In this document: positions 50,765 to 62,691 of the stretch, one piece after another
How the letters are laid out: each line of letters opens with the position of its first letter
Numbering within the stretch: position 1 is the first letter of the stretch
Made by a program: the position numbers and the translations under genes
Notes under the pieces: generated by a model
The model's input: the letters and a program-made list of their open reading frames with translations, nothing else
What the model was told of the DNA's origin: nothing
Database searches by the model: none
Assembly (NCBI GenBank): GCA_965153355.1
Contig: OZ231128.1
Span: forward strand, 28,706,001-28,770,000
Length of the DNA: 64,000 bases
Direction: 5' to 3'
Source: Flaccisagitta enflata
Taxonomy: Eukaryota; Chaetognatha; Sagittoidea; Aphragmophora

Positions 50765-50856
50765 CGTCGGACCGACGGACTGATGGACTGACGAGTCGAG
50801 TGACCGAAATCAATCGACCGGAAAGTGGCTTATCTATTCGCGTAGCTCGCGACTAA
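50765..50856 (+). mobile_element. HTE 3' module
   Basis: CGTCGGACCGACGGAC tract, AAAGTGGCTTATCTATTCGC, then a stem TCGCG/CGCGA and CTAAA. The 5' part was not identified. Confidence 0.6.
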
Positions 50857-51768
50857 ACAGTAAGTGCGAAACATACATTCAAATGTCATTTTGGAAGAAA
50901 AAGGCCATTTTGTCAAAATGCGCGAAAAACGTACAACAAAAACAAGAAAAGAGATAAACGAAGGACATTTTAAAGTGAAAATGATTGGACGTGCTTCAGT
51001 TTGCGCCTGACACCTCATTAATTTAATTGATCTTTTTTGTCTTTTTCTCGCCACTAACCACTCAACCACAGACGTTAAAAGACTAGACACCCGCCATTAT
51101 TATGGACAATTCGTGAGCCAGCATGTTGTTTTTTGTTCCTTCACAGTTTAAACACTCAGTTTTTTTATGTACGGAGCTTCTCTTTGAATTATGGGTTATG
51201 AATGTTATTGTAATCGTCAAAGAAATTCGACAGTCAAACAATTTGACAATTTGACAACTAAAAAGAAAATTCTAGTAATAAATGAAAATCGCCGAACTTA
51301 ACGATCTTCAGGGCATCCATTCCTGACGTTGTTTTGCGTTGTTTTGCTGTCCTTTCTCAGCCCTTAGCCTTACTCTTACCCTTACCCTTACTTTTCCTCG
51401 ACTCTCCATTTTCAGCATCATATAGACTATTAGTCCCAATAAAACATAGATTTCGCAAATCAATTACTATAGACTATGGAGTGTGCCGTCTCATTCAAAT
51501 TTTTGGATGGCAGCCTCTTGCCGTTCAAAATTAGACATAAAATAAATACTCACATTGTTTTTTCCCTTTCTTTTTTTCGGCAAAACGCAAAATATATTTG
51601 AAGTGTTGGGATGATCATTTGTTTTCCCAAAAACCAAAGTTTGGACGACTTTAATCGATCGATTGGGCGAGAGAGGGGGCAAAAAGTGATTTAGTGGAAA
51701 GCTGGCCAACATGCAACACAATTTTTCTCTCATGGTTTTCATTGAGATACCAATTGAAAACCGCGATC

Positions 51769-51997
51769 AAACAAGGACGGATACACGGCCCAGAAGTAAG
51801 CACTTACGGGTGGGCAGGGGCAGTAATGCGAGAGGGCAAGGGCAGTGCGGCAAGTGCACGGGGGCTGCATTGTAGATGGGCATGGGCCGATACTCAGAAA
51901 CCACCAATTCCGCATCATCCAAAATTTCGCGTTACAGACTTTCGGATGGACCTACCTACCTACGAACACAGCGTCGCTTAATGAGCGTTAAAAACTA
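51769..51997 (+). mobile_element. HTE, complete divergent copy
   Basis: AAACAAGGACGGATACACGG, GGGTGGGCAGGGGCAGTAAT, several further GGGCAAGGGCAGTG-like repeats as body, a CCTACCTACCTACG tract in place of GGAC, then a hairpin-like AGCG/CGCTTAATGAGCGTT and AAAAAC. Confidence 0.7.
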
Positions 51998-52209
51998 AAA
52001 AAACTCAGTTTGGCCCAAACTTTGGGTATATCGAGGGATATTGTTCAGGTTTTTTTAGTCGTTGATTCGCGACCCTATAAGAGGCTTTTTCCCAGGGCTG
52101 CAGAAAATATTTTGCTTCCTACGAGCGCAATTTGCCAGTGTCCATTTTTTTTTTTTTTTTGAAGTGTGTAGGATTTTCACGTCAGTTTGATTGTTGAGTA
52201 TTAATAAGT

Positions 52210-52650
52210 CTTTAGTAGAGTGCACGCAACTCAACAACGTTGGTCCGTCCGTCCATCCGTTGGTCAATTGGTCGGTCGTTAACACTTTGCTTTTTTGGCG
52301 TTTACGGGCGTTCTTGACATTGTGTCCCGATAATGTGTCCCGACATTGTGTCCCGACTTTGTGTCCCAACATTGTGTCCTTACATAGTGTCCCTACATTA
52401 TGTCCCGTCATTGTGTCTTGGTGTTGTTTCCTGACATTGTTTCCCGATGTTGTTTCCCAACATTGTTTCCCAACATCGTTCCCGACGTTGTTTCCCGACA
52501 TTGTTGCCCGACATTGTTCCCTGACATTGTGTCCCGACATTGCATTGTGTCCCAATACTGTGTCCCAACTTTGTGTATCCTAACATTGTGTCCCAACATT
52601 GTGTCACGAGTATCAAGTCTGGCACGCAACTTGTAGGTGTTGGCCTTGTT
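52210..52650 (-). mobile_element. HTE with 14-bp array
   Basis: Minus strand: AACAAGGCCAACACCTACAA and GTTGCGTGCCAG. Then an array of about 20 GGGACACAATGTC-type units (52318-52612) with CGGGAAACAATGTT variants. The copy closes with GCCAAAAAAGCAAAGTG, a CCGACC/GGAC tract, and a decayed stem around GCGTGCAC before TACTAAA. The array unit occurs nowhere else in the window. Confidence 0.82.
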
Positions 52651-52888
52651 GATAAATTGATTTACTCTATCACTAGCATAGTGACAAGAAATGTATTCAA
52701 ATCTATCAGAAGTTTTCACATTAGATTAGGGACAAGATGCATACATAACTTTTATTACTTTATTTTTTTGGCTAAATTTTCACTAAATTTCTTTCAAATA
52801 TTCATATTCATATTCAATTTACTCAATCAATAAATTAGAAATTAAGTTCTATTGCACCATTTTAAAAAGACACTTAAATCGTTTATTT

Positions 52889-52890
<2 letters not shown>

Positions 52891-52948
<58 letters not shown>
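52891..52948. repeat. (GA)n microsatellite
   Basis: About 29 GA units. Confidence 0.98.
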
Positions 52949-52951
<3 letters not shown>

Positions 52952-53280
52952 AAAAATATTGGAGAGACAGATAAAGATAAAAAGACAGACAGACAGACAC
53001 AGATCTTCTTTTGTATTTTCTCATCTTTTTCATCCCTTTTCTTTTTTTTTTCATCTTTTTTTTCATTCATTTATTTCTCCTGCCTTCCTCTGCCTTCCTA
53101 CTGGCCTTGCTTGCTTCCTACGAGCGCCGCTCGCGCGCTCGGCCACTTTCTGCAGCCCTGCTTTTTCCGCCCGTCCGTGGGTCCGTCAATTCATTGATCT
53201 ATTGGTCCATCCGTCCACAACTCAAAATTCGAAAAGTGTAAATAAGCGAACTTCCGCCCCCCCCCCCACCATGACTATAG

Positions 53281-53612
53281 GTAAATTGGTGGTGATGACG
53301 GGGTGCCGGGGGGGGCTGACAGGTATTTCTTTTTCGTGGTGGTGGGATCTGGGGTAGTGTGTGGGTGAATTGATGGTGATGACGGGGTGATTGGGTGGTA
53401 ACAGGAATTTCTTTTTCATGGTTCTGGGATCTGGGGCAGTGTGTAGGTTAATTGGCGGTGATGAGGGGGTGATTGGGGGTGACAGGTATTTCTTTTTAGT
53501 GGTGGTGGGATCTGGGGTAGTGTGTGGGTGAATTGGTGGTGATGACGGGGTGATTGGGTGGTGACAGGTATTTCTTTTTCGTGGTGATGGGATCTGGGGC
53601 AGTGTGCACCAC
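53281..53612. repeat. 81-82-bp minisatellite, four copies
   Basis: The landmark AGGTATTTCTTTTT recurs at 53321, 53403 (AGGAATTTC), 53484 and 53566. Each unit also contains GGGATCTGGGG and GGTGATGACGGGG. A CCGTCC-type tract at 53166-53220 precedes it, so it may be the body of another decayed element. Confidence 0.93.
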
Positions 53613-54002
53613 CCACGACGATATTGTAATCCTAAGTAATCCCTCTGCAAACCGGTTACCGCTGACTACAAGATGATCCTAATGTCCCATTTTCCCAATG
53701 TCCCTTGGTCCGCGTATCCCGTCCCCTACTCTTACCCCCCCCCCCACCCAACCCCCACCTTAAGACACAACGCGTCATCGCCATGAAAACTTTGGACATA
53801 AATGCATCGTAAAAGTCACTTTCTCGTCTGGGCCTCAGAGCACTCAGAGCACAGAGAGGCCTAACCCCGATCCCTTTTTGCTCTGGCAAGGAGCCTGCCT
53901 TGGAAATTCTTTTTTTTTTTTTTTTTCTTTATCTTTTTTGTCTATCTCTCTCTCTCTTTGTCTTTGTCTTTCTCTGTCTGTCTGTCTCTGTCTCTGTCTC
54001 TG

Positions 54003-54248
<246 letters not shown>

Positions 54249-54877
54249 AATTTGTCAAAACACGCTTGGCATTGTTTCTCTTTGCTTTGCTTTGCTTCAA
54301 CAGACGGCTCGCTTTGCTTTCTTACAGATGATTAGACTAGGTTGGTAAATGGCTTGACTACGCGCTCATCCAAATTGATGCATTCATTTCGAATTTCATA
54401 ACACTTTCTTGAAATTTAGACTTATTAGCTTCTCACAATTTGACTGAGCCCGACCGAAAAACAGCAAGCCCGATGAAGCATGTCAAAAAAAATTAACTTG
54501 CATATTGAAGCAGCGAAGGAATTGATTTTGTTTGAGCGGAAAAAAACAATTTTTCCCTATTGATTACAGAACAAGACTCTATTGCTGTCATCAATATCTA
54601 TTTGGAGGATTAAACCAAGTAATTTCGCCAGTTTTCAAATTTTTACTGTAATTAACTGTCTCTTTTCAGACAAGAGCGGGTGGATTTTATGTTGAAAGAG
54701 TAATATATAAAGAAATCCACCACACTTACGGCGGAATACAGTCTTGCCTCTCATCAGTACATTCTTGAGGGATGTGCGATTTGGCACTCACAAAGTGCAT
54801 ATGCAATCGAGTGCAACATAGAGCTTAAACACCAAACCCACCCGTAAATCGTCACAGGAAAAATCTTCCAGTCGAAA

Positions 54878-54980
54878 AAACAAGGCCAATAGCCCAATAA
54901 GGTGCGAGGTGTGGATCGTCGAACCCCACAGACCAACGGACAAAGCCAGTTATAGAGGTGCTGTCGGCGTTCGCCACGAG
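54878..54980 (+). mobile_element. HTE, GTGC subtype, minimal copy
   Basis: AAACAAGGCCAATAGCCCAA, AAGGTGCGAGGTGTGGATCG, almost no body, ACCAACGGACAAAGCCAG and TTATAGAGGTGCTG. The terminal hairpin is lost or decayed. Confidence 0.6.
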
Positions 54981-55439
54981 TCTCAGTTTCTCCAAGCAGC
55001 TGTGAGTCTTAAAGGTGAATGTTTTTCCAGTGTTTATAAGCGGAACCTTCTTTGGCATCCAATCTGGGGTAGAAGAAGCGTATCCAAGATTGTAGAGATC
55101 ACAAAGTTCTGAATGGGAAAAGTAAAGAGAAAGGAGAGGAGGAGGGGGCGCTAATTATGGTGGGCAGTGTGTTAAAGGGGGCCGGTCCATATCAGATATA
55201 ATAATGCCCTATACCTGAGGATCCGTAGAATGATGGTTTCTGGATGGGGGATGACGGAGGGGATGATAATGCGCACAACATGAATAGGAAAGTTAATTAG
55301 AATAGAAAAGAGTTTGCTCGCTTATCTAGGGGAAAAAAGGAGAAATCATAATCTAAACACCAATATATACAGCAAATGCAATGAGAGAAAAGGCACAATG
55401 AAATGAGTCCACAGTGAGTCTTGGAATGAAGGCTGAGTC

Positions 55440-55675
55440 CGGGGATGAACGGTGGAGGAGGAGGATGGGGCCGGGGATTGAGCCGGAGGATGATGAGGAG
55501 GATGAGGAGAAGGATGAGGAGAAGGATGAAGGTGAAGCCGGGGATTGAGCCGGGGAAGGAGGAGGAGGAGGAGGATCGGGCAGGAGGAGGAGGAGGAGGA
55601 TGGATGAGGAGGAGGCGGCGAGGAGGATGATGAGGAGGCGGATGAGGAGGAGGAGGAGGCGGACCTGGAGAGATA
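55440..55675. repeat. (GGA)n-rich degenerate repeat
   Basis: GGAGGATGAGGAGGA-type triplets with two GAGCCGGGGATTGAGCCGG blocks. The Pro/Ser/Leu minus-strand frames are by-products. Confidence 0.85.
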
Positions 55676-55967
55676 TGTACATGAGATACGTGCTGTTTAG
55701 TGACAGCCCCTGCATCTGCTAATAAGCAGATCACGTGATTTCTCGAAGGGGGGGGTTCTAAATGAAAAAAATTTAGCGAGCAAACTATGGACCGGGGGGA
55801 GGGGGGGGGGAGAGGAAGACCAAAGAGAGACGGCTTAGGCAATATATAGGTGAAAGAAGAGACATGTTAATAAATGCGACAACATGAGTACAAAAGCATA
55901 GATTATATACAGAAGAAAAGCGCGAAAGTCTGGATGGTGAGGCTGGGATGTGAAGGAGGAGGAGATG

Positions 55968-56098
55968 GCGACCATCGTTCCACGAGGTCTTTCATAGAGT
56001 TCCATGGGGCGGATGGCGCGAGGATGATGGGGAAGGAGGAGGAAGTGAGCATCGTTCCACGAGGTCTTGACATAAAGTTCCACGGCGGATGGCACGGG
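55968..56098. repeat. Tandem duplication, about 76-bp period
   Basis: CATCGTTCCACGAGGTCTT, AAAGTTCCA and CGGATGGC occur in the same order twice (near 55973 and 56049). Confidence 0.8.
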
Positions 56099-56453
56099 CG
56101 GGAGGATGGGAGGATGACGTCAGATGGGGGTGACGATGAGGATGAGGAGGAGGACGGGGCTTTTCACCGCAGGACGGGTTGATGGCGACTCCGGACTGGG
56201 CTTACGCCCGCGCACCTCGGTAAGTGGGAGGGAACGGAATTAGCAGTATCCAGAATAGGAGGATGTGAGTCGTGAGGGTGGGTTTCAATGTGTAATGTGG
56301 TGTGTGGCGAAACGACAGAATTAAGAGCAAAAAAGACCAAGTGGTATCGTCTAAGTCCCCGCCCCCAACCTGTAGTTTCTTGTGCGAGTGTCGGTTTGTG
56401 AGTAAGTTGTCATGATACAACTCACCCGGGTGTGTGTGCGTCGTGATTGGTGT

Positions 56454-58946
56454 TTATGGGCGACTTTTTCTTCCGGAGCCGCTGGCGCCTCCACGATGCG
56501 CCGCTCTTTTCGGCGGGGGGTCGAGGCTCCACGTCTCGTCGTCGTCGGCGGGGGTCACGTGGCGCGTCTCTTCTTCCCATGACGCGGGGCGGGGGTCGTC
56601 TTTGTAGATGATGGTCCTGTGAGTGGAGGTCTTAGCTTCAGTTGGGGCGTTACGATAGTCTTGTCGGGGGTTGGAGGTCGTGTCTTTGTCACGGGAGGAG
56701 GAGTGAGAGGATGAGGACGGGGTGCGTTGTTGTGGCTGTTGTTTCAAGTTGTTAATGTCTTTTCGTTGGTTGGTAACAGTCTTTTTTAACTCGCAGTTCT
56801 CCAATTCTAATTTTGCGAGGCGTCTGAGGACGTCGTCTGTCCCCTGCCTCTCCGCGGTCGGACCGGAAGTGGACCCTTGTCGGAGACAAAGGCCCGCCGG
56901 CTCGCGCGGGGAGGAAGAAGGAGGAGGACGGGAGGAGGATGAGGATGAGGAGCGGGGGAGGATGGGTGATGCTGACGATGACTGGTGAGTTGAATGTCTT
57001 GATGCTGACGATGATGATGGTGATGGTGAATGACGTCGGGACGCTGATGATGATGGGGGAGGAGATTGACGTCGGGTTGTTGATGATGACGGTGGAGGAG
57101 GAGATCGACGTCTGGAGGATGAGGAGGATGAGCGGTGACGGGATGAGGTGTTGATTGAATCTTTGGTGATGGGAGTTGACATGAGAGGAGGAGGGCGTTG
57201 GCGGGTTGAAGGAGGAGGAGGAGGAGGTCGGAATGATGATGATGATGAGGAGGCTGGCGGATCGGGTGGAGGGCGGATGGGGCTTCTGGGCCGTTTTTGT
57301 TGGGTTGATTGTGTCATGAGTGGCGTGGGGCGAGGCTTCTCGATCTGCTGGTGGGATTTGAAGGAGGAGTGGCGGGTCTCTTTAGGCGGTAGAGGAAGAA
57401 GAGGGGTGCGGGGAGACGACTTGGCTGGAGGAGGTTGGCGGATGGGAGATTGTTGGGTTGAGCGTGCATGAGGAGGAGGAGGAGGTTTGATGGAGGATGA
57501 TTTTGCCGATGGTGTTGGCTGAAGAGGACGAGGATGTCGGATGGGAGTTGGTTTGGCCGGAGGTGTTGGCTGAGGAGGCGGAGGATGCTGGGTGGATGCC
57601 GGAGGAGGATGTTGGGATGGAGGTGGAGGAGGAGGTAGGGTGGAAGGCGGAGGAGGAGGCTGGATGGGCGGTGGAGGAGGAGGAGGAGGAGTCGTGGATG
57701 CAGTTGGCGGCAAGATGGGGTCGAAGATCTCATATATGGAGTTATCTGCGTTGATGGAGGCGAGATACTCCCCATAAAAGGAGCGAGTTTCTTCGAGAGG
57801 AGGGAGGGAGGGGTTGGGTATTCCCGCGGCGAGGGAGATCTTAAATCGCTCGCGGAAGACGTCTTTGGAAATATCGAACCACAGGTCGACGTGGGCTTGG
57901 CCGGCTGCGAGGAACTTTTGCTGGGCAAGGTCGAGTTTACCCGTCTTCGACCACTGTTCGTGTTTTTCTTTGAGAAATTCGCGTTGGCGTCTCATGATGG
58001 CGTAGAAGGACTTCATGTCGGCCTCTATTACGGCCAACTCTTCAGTCTGAGGCACGGGAGGGAGGATGGGGATGGTGCTTGCGAGTGAGATGTGTCCATT
58101 GTTGTCCAATTTGATGGATTTGGGGATGAGGATGGAGTGGTGATATGGCGATGGGTTTGGGAGGCGGAGACCATCGTCAGGAAAGAGAGGAGGCGCTGCT
58201 GGAGGAGGAGGAGGAGGAGGAGGATGGTGGATGGACGGAGATGTTGAGGAGGAAGGCAGGGCGGCAGAAGCGACTCCAGGTGGTCCAAAAGTGCCGCTGT
58301 CGCTCTGTTCTTTCTCCTGGGCTTTTATTTTTTCTTCTATTTCGGCTAATTTTTGTTGTCTAAGGATGTATTCTAATGTTTCTTTAGGGTTGAATTGGGC
58401 TTGGACGGATGTAGAGAAGGAGACGTATGCGGGACGGGGAGGATGGACTGTTTTGTGCTCGTGGATGATGTGTTTGGCGGGGCTGATCCAGTATGGGGTT
58501 TCTTTGGACGTTTGGAAGATGTGCTTGTGAATGTCTCTTGGGTATGGAGTGTTGGGGTCGTTGTCGGGGGAGGCATCTTGGAGGAGGTCGTCGGGGACGC
58601 ATTGGCAGGCGAAGGGAAGCGTGGGAAGAGGATCGTCGAGGAGGGAAGCGGAGGCGGAGGCGAAGGTGGCTTCACATTCCGCCCCAGGAGGATGATGGGA
58701 GGTGTCGTCTGTGTCGTCGTAGTCCAATTCGTCGTCAGCAGCGTCAGAGTGGAGGATGGCGGAGGAGTTGAGTGTGGATGTGCATGCGGGGTGAGATTGT
58801 TGAGGACGGGGTGATGAGGAGGTGACGGCGGCAGTATGAGGAGAGGATGAAGAGGAGGATGCGCCGGCGCCGGAGTGGGACACAGGTTGTCCAATGTCCA
58901 TTTCCGGAGCGACTACATCAGCGTCAACTTGTATTTTTTCAGCCAT
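56454..58946 (-). CDS. Unrecognised 830-aa protein, 3' frame of the Bel/Pao element
   Basis: The frame starts at an ATG at 58946-58944 in a good context (AAAAATGGCT), 279 bp after the pol stop and on the same strand. The head (about 1-150) is Ser/Asp-rich and acidic. A charged segment near 195-215 looks helical. Residues about 300-400 have normal complexity and are the best candidate for a folded domain (ADMKSFYAIMRRQREFLKEK, then FDISKDVFRERFKISLAAG). Residues about 415-660 are Pro/Ser-rich. A probable coiled coil lies near 700-735 (RRLAKLELENCELKK), and the tail is basic with a GSGRKSRP end. There is no signal peptide or membrane segment, so it is not an obvious envelope protein. It may be an element accessory protein, a captured gene, or the gag of an adjacent element. 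I recognise no family. Confidence 0.6.
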   Translation of the reverse strand: MAEKIQVDADVVAPEMDIGQPVSHSGAGASSSSSSPHTAAVTSSSPRPQQSHPACTSTLNSSAILHSDAADDELDYDDTDDTSHHPPGAECEATFASASASLLDDPLPTLPFACQCVPDDLLQDASPDNDPNTPYPRDIHKHIFQTSKETPYWISPAKHIIHEHKTVHPPRPAYVSFSTSVQAQFNPKETLEYILRQQKLAEIEEKIKAQEKEQSDSGTFGPPGVASAALPSSSTSPSIHHPPPPPPPPAAPPLFPDDGLRLPNPSPYHHSILIPKSIKLDNNGHISLASTIPILPPVPQTEELAVIEADMKSFYAIMRRQREFLKEKHEQWSKTGKLDLAQQKFLAAGQAHVDLWFDISKDVFRERFKISLAAGIPNPSLPPLEETRSFYGEYLASINADNSIYEIFDPILPPTASTTPPPPPPPPIQPPPPPSTLPPPPPPSQHPPPASTQHPPPPQPTPPAKPTPIRHPRPLQPTPSAKSSSIKPPPPPHARSTQQSPIRQPPPAKSSPRTPLLPLPPKETRHSSFKSHQQIEKPRPTPLMTQSTQQKRPRSPIRPPPDPPASSSSSSFRPPPPPPSTRQRPPPLMSTPITKDSINTSSRHRSSSSSSRRRSPPPPSSSTTRRQSPPPSSSASRRHSPSPSSSSASRHSTHQSSSASPILPRSSSSSSSRPPPSSSPREPAGLCLRQGSTSGPTAERQGTDDVLRRLAKLELENCELKKTVTNQRKDINNLKQQPQQRTPSSSSHSSSRDKDTTSNPRQDYRNAPTEAKTSTHRTIIYKDDPRPASWEEETRHVTPADDDETWSLDPPPKRAAHRGGASGSGRKSRP

Positions 58947-59113
58947 TTTTTTTTAGTATCTGGTAAAGCTGAAGCATGGATCAAGGTTATGGTATGATAA
59001 CAGACAGACAAATTAATTTGATGTATACGAAATGGATATTAGCCAAAATAACGGGCGATGCATGATAACGATCGAGGAAGAGAGTGAGAGTAAGAGAAGT
59101 TGAGAGGTGACAG

Positions 59114-59125
59114 AGTATTTAAAGA
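59114..59125 (-). promoter_or_regulatory. Possible TATA box upstream of the 830-aa frame
   Basis: On the minus strand CTCTTTAAATACTC lies 170 bp before the ATG at 58946, in the gap after pol. It could give the downstream frame its own transcript, or belong to an LTR that I cannot delimit. Confidence 0.3.
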
Positions 59126-59225
59126 GGTGATGCGAGAAAGATAAGATATGTATAGTAGTATGTGCCCTTTTTCCTTAGCAGTAGTAAAGAGTCGAGGCCC
59201 ATAGACATAACTATTATAAATAGGG

Positions 59226-62200
59226 TTAATCGTTATCTTCTTGGTCCAATTCCAGGTGAACAAGTTTGGTCCTATCGCGAAGAACCACTTTTTTATCCGC
59301 TGTTCTCAGGTATGCCTTTCTGACATGACCAGCGTCCATTTCCACTTTTACCACGCGACCCAATTTCCAATGTCCACGTGATACTTTGTCGTCCACGAGC
59401 AACACGAGATCATCTATTTCCAAGTTTTTGGATGATCTTTGCCATTTTTCACGTCCGTGCAACAGCGACAGATAGTCTCTTTTCCACGCGTTCCAGAATC
59501 GATTCACGAGGGATTGGGCGTTCGTCCATGCCGACTTGAGGCGATCCACCTCTGTTGACGATGAGTTGGGGATGACGATGACGTCTGAGTGAGATCGGGC
59601 GGTGGGGTTGAGGATGGACAGCGGCGTGATGGCTTCGCAGCTGTTGGATTCGGCGGGGATGGCGGTCAGGGGGCGGCGATTTATCGCGGATTCAATCTCG
59701 ACGATGGCGGTTTGGAAGACGTCGTAGTGAATGGATTCGCCAATGGCTAGTGCCTTGATGTGCTTTTTAAAGAGGCCGACGACACGTTCCCAGACGCCGC
59801 CGTAATGGGGTGTGGCGGCGGGAATGAAGTCCCATTGGATTCCTTTCTTTTTGAGTTGTGTCGTTGCGGATTCATTGTAGTCGACGAGCTGTTGCTTGAG
59901 GATTTTATCCGCTGAGGTCATGTTAGAGCCGCGATCAGAGACAAAATGGCGGGCGTTGGGGTTGCGGGCGACGAATCTGCATATCGCCAGGATGAGGGAG
60001 CTGGCGTCTTGTTTCATGACGATTTCTGCGTGAACCGAGCGCGTCGACATACATGTAAACACGACGACCCACACTTTCCATGATGCGCGTTTGTTAATCT
60101 TGACGCCAACGGGGCCGAAAAGGTCAAGTCCCGTCCATTCATACGGGGGAAGAGGAGTGACGCGGAAGGAGGGAAGAGTAGCCATTTTTTGCGTCATGGG
60201 CTTTTTGAAGGCTTTTTGGCACGACACGCACTTCCTGATGACGCTGGTGACTTCTTGGAGGCCGTGGATGATCCATACCCTCTGTCTGGACGAGTTGAGG
60301 ATATGTTTGGCGCCGGCGTGGAGCTCGTAATCGTGAATAAACCGGATGTACGCTCTGATGTTTTCGTCTTTGCGGGGGAGGATGATGGGAAATTTTGCTT
60401 CGTCTTTGATGTTTGAATTGACGAGGCGGCTTCCGACGCGAATGATGCCAAACTCGTCGAGAAATGGATTGTGTGTGATGAGGGGGGAATTTTTCATTGT
60501 CATCTCTTTTGCTGTGTTAGGGTGGTATATCTCCTGGGAGTGAAGATTTCTCCATTCTTTTGCGAAGGCAACTTTTTGGGTGGCGCTGAAGATGTTATTT
60601 TCTGCGCTGCGGAACTCTGAGATGGAGATGGACAGATCCAAGGATTGTCTCTGTCTGTTTTTGGCGATGGTGATGCGGAGGTTACCAGTGGAGGTGGCTG
60701 TCCATTGGTTTGTTGATTGATGATTTTGTCGCCGATATTTCCTCCAGAAGGCGATGATCTTCTTTAGAGATGCCACTCTCATCACTTTCCGGTACCAGCC
60801 GTCAATGTCGACGACCAGTTTGGCGAATCCGCATCCTTCCAGAGGCTCTTCTGTGGGAGTGGGGATGACGTGTGTGGCGAAGATCATGGTTGCTGGTTTT
60901 TTGTGTCTTGGGATGGTTGTTATTGGCCATTCTTCTTCACCTTTGTAGAGGAAATCAGGCCCGCGATGAAAGGTGAGCCATTTTTCCTCTTCTTCGGGGC
61001 GAATGCCTCTGGAGCAGTGGTCGGCGGGGTTTCTGGGACCTTCGACGTATCTCCAATCTTCCGGGGATGTGACGGCGTGAATTTTGGAGAGTCGGTTGTT
61101 GATGAAGGGGCCGTACACTTTTGCTTCGTCGAAGATTTGTTTTAGGACGACTTCGCTGTCTGACCACATGATCGTCCTTTGAATCGGCACCTCGACGGCG
61201 TTGTTGATGAAGGTGTGAAGTTGGATGCCTTTCTCTGCGGCGACCAATTCGAGGCGGGGAATTGAATTGTGGTGAGACGCTTTTGCAGGATTGAGGGGGA
61301 CGACGTGACTCCTGGAGGTGATGATGGTGATGAAAATCTCCCCATTGGAGTATACCTCGCGTCTGTAGCCCACTGCACCAAATCCACCAGGTGCTGCATC
61401 CACAAAGATGTGACATTCGATGATAATTGGTTCACCGAGATCCGCCCTTGTGAAGCATCTGGGGATTTTTCTGTTGATTAGGAGGACTATGGATTTGGCC
61501 CAGGTGGCAAACTCTTCCTTGACGACAGGTTTGAGCTTTGAATCCCATCCTGGAGAACCGGAAGTGGCTTGTTGGAGGAGTTTTCTGCCAAGTAGACAGA
61601 AGGGAGAGAGGAATCCGAGAGGGTCGTATATTGAAGCTTGGACTGAGACCAATTGGCGGGGGGTATTTACGGCTTGGTTGATCTTTTCTTTGTCAAATTG
61701 GAAGACGAAGTTGTCGTTTTTAGAGTCCCATGAAACGCCCAAGACTTTGGTGACATTTTCTTCTGTGGCGTCGGAAATGGCCTTGATTGCGTCACCTTCT
61801 TCGTCGTCCACTAATTCCGGCGCGTTGCTTTGCCACTTTCCTAATTGGAATCCGCCGAGACGCATCGCCTCCTTCAAGTTTCGCTTCAATTCCAAAGCGG
61901 ATGCAATGGTTCGTCCGCCGCCGGCCGCGTCGTCGACGTAGATTTTGGAACGTATGGTTTTCCACACGTTCTCTGGGAACATGTCTCTGATCTGGTCAGC
62001 GTGGTAGCGAAGTACAAAACTGGTGACGATGGATGATGACCCGGCGCCAAAGATGTGGGAGAAGAATTGATAGCGCCAAATTTGTGACATTTCAGAATCG
62101 GAGAACCACAGATACCTGAAGACTTCACGATCCTTTTCGTCGACGAGGATGTTGTGGAAAAAACCACAGATGTCCGTCATGAAGGCGATGGGGTTTTCAC

Positions 62201-62691
62201 GGAATTTGATGAGGATGTCGGTGAGGGGGTTGATGAGGTTGGGTCCGCCCAAGAGGAGGTCGTTTAAGCATATGCCGTTGACGTTTGCTCTTGCGTCGTG
62301 ACACATACGGATTTTATTATACTTGTCGACGGCATGCATCGGCAAATACCATCTGGGGATTTCCGGGTCCATTTTACTATCGGGGATGGGAGTGGCGAAG
62401 CCTTTTGTCAAGAATTTGTCCATTTCCTTGAAGACTCTTTCTTTATAGATGGGGTCTCTGTCGAATCGGGGCATCATTTGTGTCACTCTGCGCTTCGCCA
62501 TTCCTTCCGAGTCGAGAACATTGAGGATTGACGCCGCATTTTTTCTGCCTTTTATCCAGGGTAGGACGGACACGTATTTTTGCTTAATTTTGTCAAATCG
62601 AATCCCTTCTTGTAACATTTTAATGGCTTTACGATTGGCGTTGGAGCCTCCCATTTCAGCTTCTGTCACTTGGGGAAAGTCGTGGTATCTC
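59226..62691 (-). CDS. pol: Bel/Pao retrotransposon pol: reverse transcriptase, RNase H, integrase
   Basis: This long frame copies element RNA into DNA and integrates it. Residue numbers count from a GTG at 62669, although the frame is open to 62700. The Pao-type RT shows motif A (FMTDICGFF, Asp166), a FGAGSSS motif B (about 207-213), and the catalytic YVDD at 244-247 followed by AAGGG. RNase H follows (FVDAAPGGFGAVGY and WSDSEVV). An H-H-C-C zinc finger lies near 780-820 (CVSCQ). The integrase DDE core has Asp in GLDLFG (about 846), Asp in VSDRGSN (about 911), and Glu in GVWERVVG about 48 residues later. The C-terminal region (about 1070-1140) has the SLLHGREKWQ and RGHWKLGRV motifs typical of Bel/Pao integrase tails. 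There are no internal stops. The 5' end meets an intron-like interruption (62692-63154), so the true start is in the protease region. Confidence 0.95.

Noticed and set aside
55297-55842. 181-codon Pro/Ser/Leu frame as an extra element gene
   Set aside because: It is the complement of a GGA-rich degenerate repeat with no ordered domain.
56202-56420. 72-codon frame with hydrophobic stretches as an envelope protein
   Set aside because: It is too short, lacks a signal peptide and cysteine pattern, and has no ordinary start context.
57148-58814. Plus-strand frames rich in Gly/Glu/Met/Trp across 56.7-58.8 kb
   Set aside because: Antisense shadows of the Pro/Ser-rich 830-codon minus-strand frame.
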